Of a DNA stretch of 64,000 nt, positions 9,502 through 16,796 are shown one piece after another. Numbering within the stretch: position 1 is the first letter of the stretch; every line of letters starts with the position of its first letter. This DNA comes from JABDIY01 sp963803875 (lineage in GTDB: Bacteria; Actinomycetota; Acidimicrobiia; Acidimicrobiales; SZUA-35): NCBI GenBank assembly GCA_963803875.1, contig CAWDOA010000005.1, positions 9,952 through 73,951 on the forward strand. Reading direction: 5' to 3'. The notes beneath the pieces are model-generated. The model saw only the letters and a program-made list of their open reading frames with translations, had not been told where the DNA came from and made no database searches. The position numbers and the translations under genes were made by a program.

Positions 9502-10384
9502 GGGTGTGGCCGCCGGGAATGATCCATGAAACGTCGTCTTGGACGATCTCGAAACCCAATCGTCGGTAGCTCTGAATCGCAGCAGCGTTGTCGGCTTCGA
9601 CGTACAAGATCGACTGGTTCAGACCTTGGCGATGCATCCAGTGCAGTCCGGCAGCAGTCATTGGGGCGCCCAGGCCTCGGCCGTGCACATCGGGGTGTAG
9701 TCCGATGACGGAGATCTCGCCAAGCATTCGTTGGTGATGTATCTGGGTCCAACAAAAGCCGTTGATGGCACCATCGATTTCGGCCAACCGAACGCCTTGA
9801 GCGCTGTGGCCGACCCCGGCGAGCTTTGCTCGCACCGAATCGACCGTCATGCCAGCCTGGTCGGGATGATCATGGAACGCGGCGTTGTTCACCCTGACAA
9901 CCGCTGTGAGGTCGTCCTCCCGATTGGGGTCGAGAGCTCTGGTCGGCAGCGGATCGGTAGCCACAGGTAAGTCCGTCACCATCAAATAGAGCCGACGACA
10001 CTCATATGCTCGTGGCCAACACGATCGGATCTCATCGATGAGCGGTGCATGCTCGGGCCGAACCCATACCTCGGCCCCCTCAGTGGGTAGACCGCCGTTC
10101 ACCAGGGAGCACAGCTGATGTTCCTGGCCGCGTCGCACGACGATCTGCATCGTCCACGGCGGGAGCAAACTGCTGGGCCGGCGGGGGGTGGCGGTTACCG
10201 ATGCAACTCCCATGGGGGTTTGTCGGCCATCATCGCTGAGCAACAGGGTGACCGTGTCGGCATCGTCTGCAAATCGGCCGTCCACCTGGATCGCTGGCAG
10301 CTGATGGTGGAGCATTCGGTTTCCGAGGTCGAGCGCGCTCATCCTCCCGTCGAGGTTCGTGGAGTCGAAGAAGCGCACCGGCAC
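9494..10384 (-). CDS. mshD: Mycothiol synthase (MshD), GNAT acetyltransferase
   Basis: 296 aa, close to the family length, with two GNAT-like halves. The C-terminal active half shows GEISVIGLHPDVHGRGLGAP (acetyl-CoA pyrophosphate loop), SILYVEADNAAAIQSYRRLG and FCWTQIHHQ, all typical of MshD. The enzyme acetylates Cys-GlcN-Ins to finish mycothiol, the actinobacterial thiol. This supports the taxonomic call and the presence of a SigR/RsrA redox system at 26.5-27.4 kb. It is upstream of and overlapping rlmN. Other GNATs share the fold, but YVEADN and HPDVHGRGLG together favour MshD. Confidence 0.85.
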   Translation of the reverse strand: MPVRFFDSTNLDGRMSALDLGNRMLHHQLPAIQVDGRFADDADTVTLLLSDDGRQTPMGVASVTATPRRPSSLLPPWTMQIVVRRGQEHQLCSLVNGGLPTEGAEVWVRPEHAPLIDEIRSCWPRAYECRRLYLMVTDLPVATDPLPTRALDPNREDDLTAVVRVNNAAFHDHPDQAGMTVDSVRAKLAGVGHSAQGVRLAEIDGAINGFCWTQIHHQRMLGEISVIGLHPDVHGRGLGAPMTAAGLHWMHRQGLNQSILYVEADNAAAIQSYRRLGFEIVQDDVSWIIPGGHTHE

Positions 10385-10438
10385 CGATTCAGTGTAGGAG
10401 AGGGCCCGGAGCTGCGTCCCGGGGTCGGGGACATGGGA

Positions 10439-11722
10439 TCAGGTGAGACGTATTCGCACCGACTCGGCATGGGCGGCGAGACCTTCCACCTCGGCCAGCG
10501 CCACAACGTGAGGGCCGAGATCGTTGATCGCCTTCTGATCGATCGTGACAATGTGATGGTCGCGAACGAAATCCGACACGGTCAGTGCGGACGAGAAGCG
10601 GGCCGAGCCGAACGTGGGCAGAACATGGCTTGGCCCCGCCACGTAGTCACCCACCGATGCAGGGGACAGATTGCCGCAGAAGATCGCTCCTGCGTTGGTC
10701 ACCTTCCGGCCGAGGTCGACCGCGTTCTCGATTTGAAGCTCCAGATGTTCTGGAGCGATTGCGTCGATCACTGCAATCGCAGCCTCGGGACCGTCCACGA
10801 GGGCGGCGTAACCCCCCTCTGCCAAGGTGCTCTTGACGTCTTCGGCCCGAGGAGACGTTGCCAGGTATTTTTCGCCCGCAGCACAAACAGCGTCGGCAAC
10901 GGCTTCGTCCCAGGTGACCAACCACGCAAGCCCGTCGGGTCCGTGTTCAGCTTGCACGATGACGTCGATGGCAGCGAAGAGGGGATTGGCGGTTGCGTCT
11001 GCCACCACAACAACCTCGGACGGACCCGCAAACGCCGCTGCGATCCCGACATCGCCGGCAACCTGCTGTTTGGCGAGGGCAACGTAGACGTTTCCCGGCC
11101 CGGCGATGACATCGACCGGTTTCATGAGTTCGGTGCCATAGGCCATTGCGGCGATCGCCTGGGCGCCTCCAACCGCGTAGACCTCATCGACCCCTGAGAG
11201 GGCTGCCGCGGCCAGCACCGCGGGTGAAACCGATCCCGTGGTCCGGTCGGGTGGGACGCACAGGGCAATTTCGGCCACACCTGCAACTCGGGCGGGCACA
11301 GCGGTCATCACGACTGTGCTGGGGTACACGGCCCGCCCGCCGGGAACGTACAGCCCCGCCCGCTTCACCGGTTTCTGGAACGCACGAATCACCATGCCGT
11401 GGCGTTCGACGACCGTCTCGCTGCGCAGCTGATGGCGGTGGAACACCTCGACATTCTCGACCGCTACTTCGAGCGCGGCTCGAAGCTCGGGAGACGCTCG
11501 GTCGAGCGCATCATGAATCTCGTCGGCCCCGACCCGGTACTGCGGGTTGTTCACCCCGTCGAACTTGGCCGTGTAGCCGGCGACAGCAGAATCACCATCC
11601 CGTCGCACTGAAGCGATGATGTCGGCGACCACCGCGTTCGGCTCGTCGCCGGAGATGTTTGGCCTTGGGAGGAGCCTGTTCACGTCGGTCCCGTGACCTC
11701 GTAGGTCGAGTTTCTTCAGCAC
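10439..11722 (-). CDS. hisD: Histidinol dehydrogenase
   Basis: NAD-dependent enzyme oxidising L-histidinol to L-histidine in two steps; 427 aa from the chosen start. Visible motifs: AGLYVPGGRAVYPSTVVMTA, YAVGGAQAIAAMAYGTE, DVIAGPGNVYVALAKQQ, the Zn-binding region AEHGPDG, and APEHLELQIENA. The open frame continues upstream to 11890 but family homology starts at VLKKLDLRG. I therefore place the start at GTG 11722; no clear ribosome-binding site decides it. The gene is transcribed away from hisB. Two stable hairpins lie upstream. Confidence 0.92.
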   Translation of the reverse strand: MLKKLDLRGHGTDVNRLLPRPNISGDEPNAVVADIIASVRRDGDSAVAGYTAKFDGVNNPQYRVGADEIHDALDRASPELRAALEVAVENVEVFHRHQLRSETVVERHGMVIRAFQKPVKRAGLYVPGGRAVYPSTVVMTAVPARVAGVAEIALCVPPDRTTGSVSPAVLAAAALSGVDEVYAVGGAQAIAAMAYGTELMKPVDVIAGPGNVYVALAKQQVAGDVGIAAAFAGPSEVVVVADATANPLFAAIDVIVQAEHGPDGLAWLVTWDEAVADAVCAAGEKYLATSPRAEDVKSTLAEGGYAALVDGPEAAIAVIDAIAPEHLELQIENAVDLGRKVTNAGAIFCGNLSPASVGDYVAGPSHVLPTFGSARFSSALTVSDFVRDHHIVTIDQKAINDLGPHVVALAEVEGLAAHAESVRIRLT

Positions 11723-11789
11723 TTCGCCAACGGTAACAACACCGGCGGAGATCAGAAGATCTGGACCGTCGTCTGCGCCAAAAGAATCA

Positions 11790-11813
11790 CTGGCGCCCCC
11801 GAAGGGGCGCCAG
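11790..11813 (-). promoter_or_regulatory. UUCG-capped hairpin with T-rich tail upstream of hisD (attenuator/terminator candidate)
   Basis: Read on the minus strand, GGCGCCCC-TTCG-GGGGCGCC is extended by two further pairs to a 10-bp stem with a UUCG tetraloop. It is followed by AGTGATTCTTTTGG. It lies about 68 nt before the hisD start and after a small gene (11944-12126) on the same strand. It could terminate that gene's transcript or attenuate read-through into hisD. Confidence 0.5.
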
Positions 11814-11850
11814 CGGCGCAATTCGGGGCGGCGGATCCCCAAATCGCTGC

Positions 11851-11873
11851 TACCAGGTGGCGGGAACCTGGTA
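11851..11873. repeat. Inverted repeat TACCAGGT/ACCTGGTA upstream of hisD
   Basis: A perfect 8-bp arm pair with a 7-nt spacer lies between the small gene at 11944-12126 and the UUCG hairpin. It could be a second hairpin in the same leader or an operator palindrome for the hisD promoter. There is no sequence evidence to decide. Confidence 0.4.
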
Positions 11874-11943
11874 TGGGTAACATAACTCAAGTCGGTTTGG
11901 GGTGCGGTGGATAGTCACCGCATTGTCTCAGGGTGCTTGGTCT

Positions 11944-12126
11944 TCACCGCTTACGGAGCGTGGAATTGAAACGCCGAGCGCAGGATTGCAGCTGCCGTTC
12001 GATGTCGAGCAACGCAACCGCCATTTCGTCGTTTTCGTCCGCTTTGACCGTTTCGACACCCAATCGATCGATCAACTCGTCGAGGCTCATCGCAATGGTT
12101 CCCAGCGCAACCCGATCCAAACTCAC
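11944..12126 (-). CDS. Small conserved-looking protein, 60 aa, leaderless
   Basis: GTG-initiated 60-residue protein starting VSLDRVALGTIAMSLDELID. The composition is that of a real acidic/amphipathic helical protein, with a DENDE cluster followed by MAVALLDIERQLQSCARRFN and a basic tail. A TANNNT box (TAGGCT at 12133-12138) ends 6 nt before the GTG, the typical actinobacterial leaderless spacing, which supports expression. No known domain recognised; it may be a helical dimer. It is upstream of hisD on the same strand and divergent from the repeat/hisB region. Confidence 0.5.
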   Translation of the reverse strand: MSLDRVALGTIAMSLDELIDRLGVETVKADENDEMAVALLDIERQLQSCARRFNSTLRKR

Positions 12127-12132
12127 CCGGCG

Positions 12133-12138
12133 AGCCTA
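12133..12138 (-). promoter_or_regulatory. -10 element (TAGGCT) of the 60-aa gene
   Basis: TANNNT hexamer on the minus strand with 6 nt to the GTG at 12126. The spacing fits a leaderless transcript. No convincing -35 was found. Confidence 0.45.
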
Positions 12139-12162
12139 GCCAGAACCCGAGTCTGCGAAGCC

Positions 12163-12600
12163 AACGCTCCCCCTGAAAGGGAATTTCCTGAGGAACGAAC
12201 CTAGGCGAGCGGAGCTGTTGTCGGGCTGTGGAGGGAACTGACGTGGGTGGGTCAGCACCGAGTGCTGCGTGTGCCGGTGCGAGTCGAATTTTGGAGGGAC
12301 CACGGAGCGAGCGTCAGCGAGTGAGGACGTGGGCCCGGAGGAACGAGCGATGACAACGGAACCTGCGTGGAACGCTCCCCCTGAAAGGGAATTTCCTGAG
12401 GAACGAACCTAGGCGAGCGGAGCTGTTGTCGGGCTGGGGAGGGAACTGACGTGGGTGGGTCAGCACCGAGTGCTGCGTGTGCCGGTGCGAGTCGAGTTTT
12501 GGAGGGACCACGGAGCGAGCGTCAGCGAGTGAGGACGTGGGCCCGGAGGAACGAGCGATGACAACGGAACCTGCGTGGAACGCTCCCCCTGAAAGGGAAT
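12163..12600. repeat. 208-bp direct tandem repeat, two full units plus a 22-nt third start
   Basis: Unit 1 is 12163-12370, unit 2 is 12371-12578, and a partial third copy is 12579-12600. All start AACGCTCCCCCTGAAAGGGA. The two full units differ at only two bases by eye: a T/G in the GGCTGTGG/GGCTGGGG stretch and an A/G in GTCGAATTTT/GTCGAGTTTT. So the duplication is recent or homogenised. Each unit carries a GGAGG followed 8 nt later by an ATG (12350 and 12558). The array ends directly at the hisB start region. Confidence 0.9.
12350..12412 (+). other. Mini-ORF in repeat unit 1 with strong Shine-Dalgarno (20 aa)
   Basis: ATG preceded by GGAGG at 12337-12341 (8-nt spacing), encoding MTTEPAWNAPPEREFPEERT and a TAG stop. 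The same start and first 14 codons recur in unit 2. It could be a translated leader peptide or a chance ORF within the repeat. It has no His codons, so classical histidine attenuation is not suggested. Confidence 0.35.
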
Positions 12601-12602
12601 AA
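12558..12602 (+). other. Mini-ORF in repeat unit 2, ending 7 nt before hisB (14 aa)
   Basis: Same GGAGG-N8-ATG start as in unit 1. Because the third repeat copy is cut off, the frame ends at TAA after MTTEPAWNAPPERE, only 7 nt before the hisB GTG. If translated, its termination could couple to hisB initiation, which otherwise has only a weak site. Confidence 0.35.
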
Positions 12603-12609
12603 TGTAGTA

Positions 12610-13200
12610 GTGCGTTCAGCGACTCGTTCCCGAGCTACCAAGGAGACCTCGATCGAGGTTTCGATCGACCTGGATGGCAGTGGTCAGACCGACATCTCTA
12701 CGGGAATCCCGTTCTATGACCACATGCTCGATCAGCTCGGTCGACACGGGGGTTTCGACCTCTCTGTCAAAGCTGACGGGGACCTTCACATCGATGCCCA
12801 TCACACGGTGGAAGACACAGCGATCGTTTTGGGTGAGTGTTTTGCCGAGGCGCTGGGATCCAAGGCTGGCGTTCGACGATTCGCCAGTGGCTTCTATCCG
12901 TTGGACGAGTCCCTGGTTCGCGTCGCACTGGATCTCTCGGGCCGCCCGTATTTCGTGTGGCGAGTTCAGATGCCCGAGGCAATCCCGCTGGGCAGCCCTC
13001 CTTTCGATCCATCTCTCGCTGAACACGTGATGCAGAGTTTTGCCACGGCTGCCGGGATCACACTCCATGTCGAACTCCAGTACGGCTCGAATGTTCACCA
13101 CATCATCGAAGCGAGTTTCAAAGGATTGGCGCGCTGCCTCCGGGACGCGGTTCGAGTCGTGGAAGAAGGTGTGGTCCCGTCCACAAAGGGCGTCCTGTGA
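12610..13200 (+). CDS. hisB: Imidazoleglycerol-phosphate dehydratase
   Basis: 196 aa monofunctional HisB, dehydrating imidazole glycerol phosphate to imidazole acetol phosphate in histidine synthesis. The metal-ligand motifs are present: GIPFYDHMLDQLGRHGGFDL, DLHIDAHHTVEDTAIVLGE, LDESLVRVALDLSGRP and NVHHIIEASFKGLARCLRDA. The GTG start at 12610 is taken because the reading frame closes just upstream. It is the first gene of a forward hisB-hisH-hisA-hisF block with overlapping ends, so one transcription unit is likely. The tandem repeat forms its immediate 5' region. Confidence 0.95.
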   Translation: MRSATRSRATKETSIEVSIDLDGSGQTDISTGIPFYDHMLDQLGRHGGFDLSVKADGDLHIDAHHTVEDTAIVLGECFAEALGSKAGVRRFASGFYPLDESLVRVALDLSGRPYFVWRVQMPEAIPLGSPPFDPSLAEHVMQSFATAAGITLHVELQYGSNVHHIIEASFKGLARCLRDAVRVVEEGVVPSTKGVL

Positions 13201-13907
13201 CCGCTCCGATCGTTGCGGTTCTCGACTACGGCATCGGCAATCTTCGTTCGGCACAGAAGGCGCTCACCAGAGTCGGCGCCGATGCTCACCTCACGTCCGA
13301 CACCGGATTCATCCGTGACGCTGACGGCGTTGTGTTACCCGGGGTGGGTGCCTTTGGTGCATGTATGCGAGCCCTGGAACGAACCGGCTTGGCTGATCAC
13401 GCCTCTGAGGCCGCCGAGAGCGGTCGTCCTTTCCTCGGTATTTGTGTTGGTATGCAGCTGCTCTACCAGGGCAGCGATGAGTCACCCGGTGTCGATGGAC
13501 TCGGAGTTCTCAAGGGCGACGTGCAGCTTCTCCCGCCCGAGGTGAAGCGTCCACAGATGCAATGGAATCGCCTCGACCTCGTGCAGCCGGATCATCCGGC
13601 GGTCGCTGGATTGGGTGATCCGTGGCTCTACTTTGTTCACTCCTATGCGGCGCCAGACACCGGGCATACGGTTGCAACGGTGGAGTATGGCGGACCGGTC
13701 ACCGCGGTGGTTGCCGATGAGAACGTGTGGGCCACTCAGTGCCATCCTGAGAAGTCGTCCTTGGCCGGACTGGCACTCCTTGGCAACTGGGTTCGATCAT
13801 GTGGAAGGGAACAGAGTGATCCTCTATCCGGCTATCGATCTCCTGGGCGGGTCCTGTGTGCGATTACTCAAAGGCGACTACAGCGCAGCAACAACCTATG
13901 GTGCTGA
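13197..13907 (+). CDS. hisH: Imidazole glycerol phosphate synthase, glutamine amidotransferase subunit
   Basis: Glutaminase subunit that feeds ammonia to HisF. Class I amidotransferase motifs: LDYGIGNLRS, VVLPGVGAFGACMRAL, the nucleophile Cys in GRPFLGICVGMQLLYQGSDE, and the His-Glu pair in VWATQCHPEKSS. The GTG start overlaps the hisB stop by 4 nt. As read, the frame runs to 13907, giving 236 aa and overlapping hisA by 92 nt. Homologues usually end near LGNWVR. A single-base shift near 13798 would end it at the TGA at 13817-13819, overlapping the hisA GTG, so an indel is likely. Confidence 0.9.
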   Translation: MTAPIVAVLDYGIGNLRSAQKALTRVGADAHLTSDTGFIRDADGVVLPGVGAFGACMRALERTGLADHASEAAESGRPFLGICVGMQLLYQGSDESPGVDGLGVLKGDVQLLPPEVKRPQMQWNRLDLVQPDHPAVAGLGDPWLYFVHSYAAPDTGHTVATVEYGGPVTAVVADENVWATQCHPEKSSLAGLALLGNWVRSCGREQSDPLSGYRSPGRVLCAITQRRLQRSNNLWC

Positions 13908-14568
13908 TCCGGTGGCCCAGGCGCTGGAGTTCGTGGCGGAAGGCGCAACATGGATCCATATGGTCGATCTCGATGCGGCCCGATCAGGTACGGCAACAAA
14001 CCACGAATCGATCGCAGCGGTGTGCGCAGCCGTCGACGTGCCGGTCCAGGTGGGTGGAGGCGTCCGATCGGTCGAGGCGGCGCACCGGCTTGCTGAACTC
14101 GGTGTGGAGCGGGTCGTCATCGGAACCGCCGCCGTTGAGAATCCGGATCTGGTTGCTCGGGTTGCTGGGCGACAACCTGTCGCCGTGGGGCTCGACGCCC
14201 GGAACGGGCTGATCGCCACCCACGGCTGGACCGAAACCTCCGATGTGTCAGTCCTCGATGCCGCTATCCGATTCGCAGATGTCGGAGTTGCCGCGATCGT
14301 CGCAACCGACATCGCGCGGGACGGAACGATGGAAGGTCCTGATACCGGGGGACTCTCGGACCTGCTCGCCGGATCTTCTGTTCCTGTCATTGCTTCTGGC
14401 GGGGTCGGCACACTCGACGATCTCGTGCACTTGGCCGGCATGGTGGTCTCGGACTCGGGCGGGGAGCGCAGGTTGGAAGGGGTAATCGCCGGTCGCGCCA
14501 TCTACGAGGGAGCGTTCACCGTGGCTGAAGCAGTTGCTCTACTCGAGCGGCGAGAACGGTTGCGCTGA
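13816..14568 (+). CDS. hisA: Phosphoribosylformimino-5-aminoimidazole carboxamide ribotide isomerase (HisA/PriA type)
   Basis: TIM-barrel isomerase of 250 aa acting between hisI/hisE and hisF/hisH steps. It starts VILYPAIDLLGGSCVRLLKG with the catalytic Asp. It has MVDLDAARSG, VQVGGGVRSVEAAHRLAELG, VVIGTAAVENPDL, the second Asp in VATDIARDGTMEGPD, and VIASGGVGTLDDL. In actinobacteria this gene is often the bifunctional PriA, also serving as TrpF. Here a separate trpF exists at 22.8 kb, which favours a HisA-only role, though this is inference. The GTG start at 13816 fits the family N terminus. Confidence 0.92.
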   Translation: MILYPAIDLLGGSCVRLLKGDYSAATTYGADPVAQALEFVAEGATWIHMVDLDAARSGTATNHESIAAVCAAVDVPVQVGGGVRSVEAAHRLAELGVERVVIGTAAVENPDLVARVAGRQPVAVGLDARNGLIATHGWTETSDVSVLDAAIRFADVGVAAIVATDIARDGTMEGPDTGGLSDLLAGSSVPVIASGGVGTLDDLVHLAGMVVSDSGGERRLEGVIAGRAIYEGAFTVAEAVALLERRERLR

Positions 14569-15347
14569 TGAAGGTAGTGAGGGTAATCCCATGTCTTGAT
14601 GTCGAGGGAGGTCGCGTTGTCAAGGGGGTGAACTTCGTCGACATTCGAGATGCGGGCGATCCGGTCGAACTGGCGGCCGCCTACGACGCTCAAGGAGCCG
14701 ACGAGCTCGTTTTTCTCGACATCACGGCGTCTCATGAAGACCGGGACACAACTGTTGCGATGGCCACCGCGGTGGCTGAAACGGTCTTCATTCCGTTCAC
14801 AATCGGCGGCGGGGTTCGATCCGTCGACGACGCTCGACGGCTCTTGAGGGCCGGAGCGGACAAGGTTTCGGTCATGTCGGCTGCTCTGGCCCGTCCAGAG
14901 TTGATCACCGAAATCGCCGCCGAGTTCGGATCGCAGTGTTGTGTGGTCGCAATCGACGCTCGGAGTTCAGAAGCAACACCGAGCGGCTACGAAGTGTTCA
15001 CCCATGGTGGCCGCCGGGAGACCGGGGTGGATGCGATCCAATGGGCGATCGATGCTGAAGCGCACGGTGCAGGCGAGATCTTGCTCACGTCCATGGATCG
15101 CGATGGAACCAAAGAGGGTTTCGAGCTCACTCTTACCAGGGCGGTCGTTGATGCAGTCAACATCCCGGTTGTTGCTTCGGGTGGAGTGGGAAATCTCCAC
15201 CATCTCGTGGAGGGAGCAGCCGCCGGTGGAGCTGATGCGGTGCTCGCAGCCAGCATCTTCCATTTCGGTGAACACACCATCGCCGAGGCCAAGCGGGAGC
15301 TGACCGCTGCCGGCATAACCGTCCGCCCGGCTCACTCGGGCTTGTAG
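14568..15347 (+). CDS. hisF: Imidazole glycerol phosphate synthase, cyclase subunit
   Basis: 259 aa TIM-barrel cyclase forming IGP and AICAR with HisH. It starts VVRVIPCLDVEGGRVVKGVN with the catalytic Asp. It continues ELVFLDITASHEDRDTTV, FTIGGGVRSVDDARRLLRAG, DKVSVMSAAL, the second catalytic Asp in LLTSMDRDGTKEGFEL, and VVASGGVGNLHHLVEGA. The ATG overlaps the hisA stop by one base (TGATG). Its 3' end overlaps the convergent methyltransferase by 16 nt. Confidence 0.95.
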   Translation: MKVVRVIPCLDVEGGRVVKGVNFVDIRDAGDPVELAAAYDAQGADELVFLDITASHEDRDTTVAMATAVAETVFIPFTIGGGVRSVDDARRLLRAGADKVSVMSAALARPELITEIAAEFGSQCCVVAIDARSSEATPSGYEVFTHGGRRETGVDAIQWAIDAEAHGAGEILLTSMDRDGTKEGFELTLTRAVVDAVNIPVVASGGVGNLHHLVEGAAAGGADAVLAASIFHFGEHTIAEAKRELTAAGITVRPAHSGL

Positions 15348-15991
15348 CCGATCGTCAGCAACGGCAATGGAAGCAGGATCGACGGTCGTGGAACTCGTCG
15401 CTGGGCGACTACTGTCAGCCCGACAGCTTCCATGAGTTCTGCTGTCCTCGAGGCGGTCAACGCTCGGATTGGTTGATCGATTCGGGAGCTGAGGTGTTCG
15501 AGCGCTTGCTGTTCCAAGGCGGTGAAAGCTGCAATGGAACCGATGACGACCCGTCCGCCGATTCGTAGTGCTGTGTGCATGTCCCGGAGTGATTTCTCCT
15601 GGTCCGGATACCAGTGGAACGACTCTGTGCACGTGATGAGATCGACCGAACCCGGCGCACACGGCAGGTTCGTTGCGTCGGCGCGACCGAGCGCAGTTGT
15701 TTCCAGCGCCTCGAGTCGCGTGTGCGCCCGCGCGAGCATCCCGCCCGAATAGTCGAATCCGATCACATGTGCGCCGCTGAAGTGATGAGCGAGCCTGCGT
15801 GTCAACTGGCCGGTTCCGCACCCGATGTCCACTATCCGGGCTGGCCGCATCGGGCCCAGAGAGCGAAGGACTGCATCGTGAAGCGGGCGATAGGTGAACC
15901 TTTGAACGATGTCACGGTCATAGGTGGCCGACCATCGGTCGAAAAGCGTGGTGCTCCGGGACGGCCGGCCACTGGTCGTAGGATCTGACAC
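15332..15991 (-). CDS. Class I SAM-dependent methyltransferase
   Basis: 219 aa with SAM-binding motif I in RIVDIGCGTGQLTRRLAHHF. It also has the acidic motif VIGFDYSGGMLARA and motif post-I region GRADATNLPCAPGSVDLITC, then SFHWYPDQEKSLRDMHTALR, as in the UbiE/Methyltransf_11 group. The substrate is unknown. It is convergent with hisF, overlapping it by 16 nt, and divergent from the GroES-like gene, so it does not appear to be part of the histidine operon. Confidence 0.8.
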   Translation of the reverse strand: MSDPTTSGRPSRSTTLFDRWSATYDRDIVQRFTYRPLHDAVLRSLGPMRPARIVDIGCGTGQLTRRLAHHFSGAHVIGFDYSGGMLARAHTRLEALETTALGRADATNLPCAPGSVDLITCTESFHWYPDQEKSLRDMHTALRIGGRVVIGSIAAFTALEQQALEHLSSRIDQPIRALTASRTAELMEAVGLTVVAQRRVPRPSILLPLPLLTIGYKPE

Positions 15992-16068
15992 CTCGGCAAT
16001 GTAGGCGGGGGAGCGGGAAGAGTGGCGGGCTGGGATGAGGCACTGGCAGAGCGGGGCTCACGCACCGG

Positions 16069-16074
16069 TATTCT
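16069..16074 (+). promoter_or_regulatory. -10 element of GroES-like gene
   Basis: TATTCT lies 6 nt upstream of ATG 16081, consistent with a leaderless transcript and favouring this ATG over the adjacent GTG at 16078. Confidence 0.5.
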
Positions 16075-16080
16075 GGTGTG

Positions 16081-16404
16081 ATGGAGAATGGACGTCTACC
16101 GATCAAGATGTTGAATGATCGGGTACTGGTGCGGATCGAAGGACCCGACGGCGAACGAAAGAGCACTGGCGGCATTCTGATTCCTGCAACGGCACAAGTT
16201 GGAAAGCGGTTGACCTGGGCTGAGGTCGTAGCTCATGGACCGAACGTGCGCTCGATGCAGCTGCATGATCGGGTGCTGTTCAACCCTGAAGACCGGCACG
16301 AGGTAGAGGTCGGCGGTACGGACTACATCATGTTGCGAGAGCGTGACATCCATGCGGTGGCTGCCGAACGCCTCGATGATTCGCCAACCGGCCTGTACCT
16401 GTAG
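16081..16404 (+). CDS. GroES-like co-chaperonin family protein
   Basis: 107 aa, Cpn10 fold. It shows LNDRVLVRIE at the start and a mobile-loop-like segment ERKSTGGILIPATAQ, where the hydrophobic tripeptide that contacts GroEL is ILI. It ends with VEVGGTDYIMLRERDIHAV. No groEL lies in the window and the gene sits between histidine genes, 11 nt before hisI, so it may be a solitary paralogue. Whether it works with GroEL or has another role cannot be told. The start is set by the -10 box spacing. Confidence 0.8.
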   Translation: MENGRLPIKMLNDRVLVRIEGPDGERKSTGGILIPATAQVGKRLTWAEVVAHGPNVRSMQLHDRVLFNPEDRHEVEVGGTDYIMLRERDIHAVAAERLDDSPTGLYL

Positions 16405-16415
16405 GGCGTCGTGAC

Positions 16416-16796
16416 GTGACTGGTGAAGTGGCTGTTGCCTTCAACGACGATGGGCTGGTTCCCGCCATCGTTCAGGACGTTCGGACTGGCGAGGTGCTCA
16501 TGATGGCGTGGATGAACCAGGAGTCACTATCGCTGTCAGCAGCGACCGGGGAAACGGTCTTCTGGAGCCGTTCGAGGTCGGAGCTGTGGCACAAGGGAGC
16601 GACATCGGGGAACACCCAACGGGTTGTATCCATCGACGTGGACTGCGACGGTGACACTCTGCTGGTCAAGGTGGTGCCGCTGGGTCCGGCATGTCATACC
16701 GGAGCAGACACGTGCTTCTTCACTCCGCTGGCCGGATTTGGCCCCTCTGCTGAAAGAACCGGGCAGCACGACGACGGTGGGGAAGGCAGCACATGA
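16416..16796 (+). CDS. hisI: Phosphoribosyl-AMP cyclohydrolase
   Basis: 126 aa monofunctional HisI, opening the purine ring of PR-AMP at step three of histidine synthesis. Motifs: LVPAIVQDVRTGEVLMMAWM, VFWSRSRSELWHKGATSGN, the metal-binding aspartates in SIDVDCDGDTLLVKV, and the Zn cysteines in GPACHTGADTCFF. No HisE (pyrophosphohydrolase) domain is fused. The GTG start follows the GroES-like stop by 11 nt. The stop overlaps the trpE ATG (ATGA), so histidine and tryptophan genes are translationally coupled here. Confidence 0.94.
   Translation: MTGEVAVAFNDDGLVPAIVQDVRTGEVLMMAWMNQESLSLSAATGETVFWSRSRSELWHKGATSGNTQRVVSIDVDCDGDTLLVKVVPLGPACHTGADTCFFTPLAGFGPSAERTGQHDDGGEGST

Noticed and set aside
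10118..11197. 359-codon open frame on the plus strand
   Set aside because: It lies entirely antisense to hisD and the mshD start, shows no family motif, and has low-complexity Arg/Gly/His-rich composition typical of an antisense shadow.
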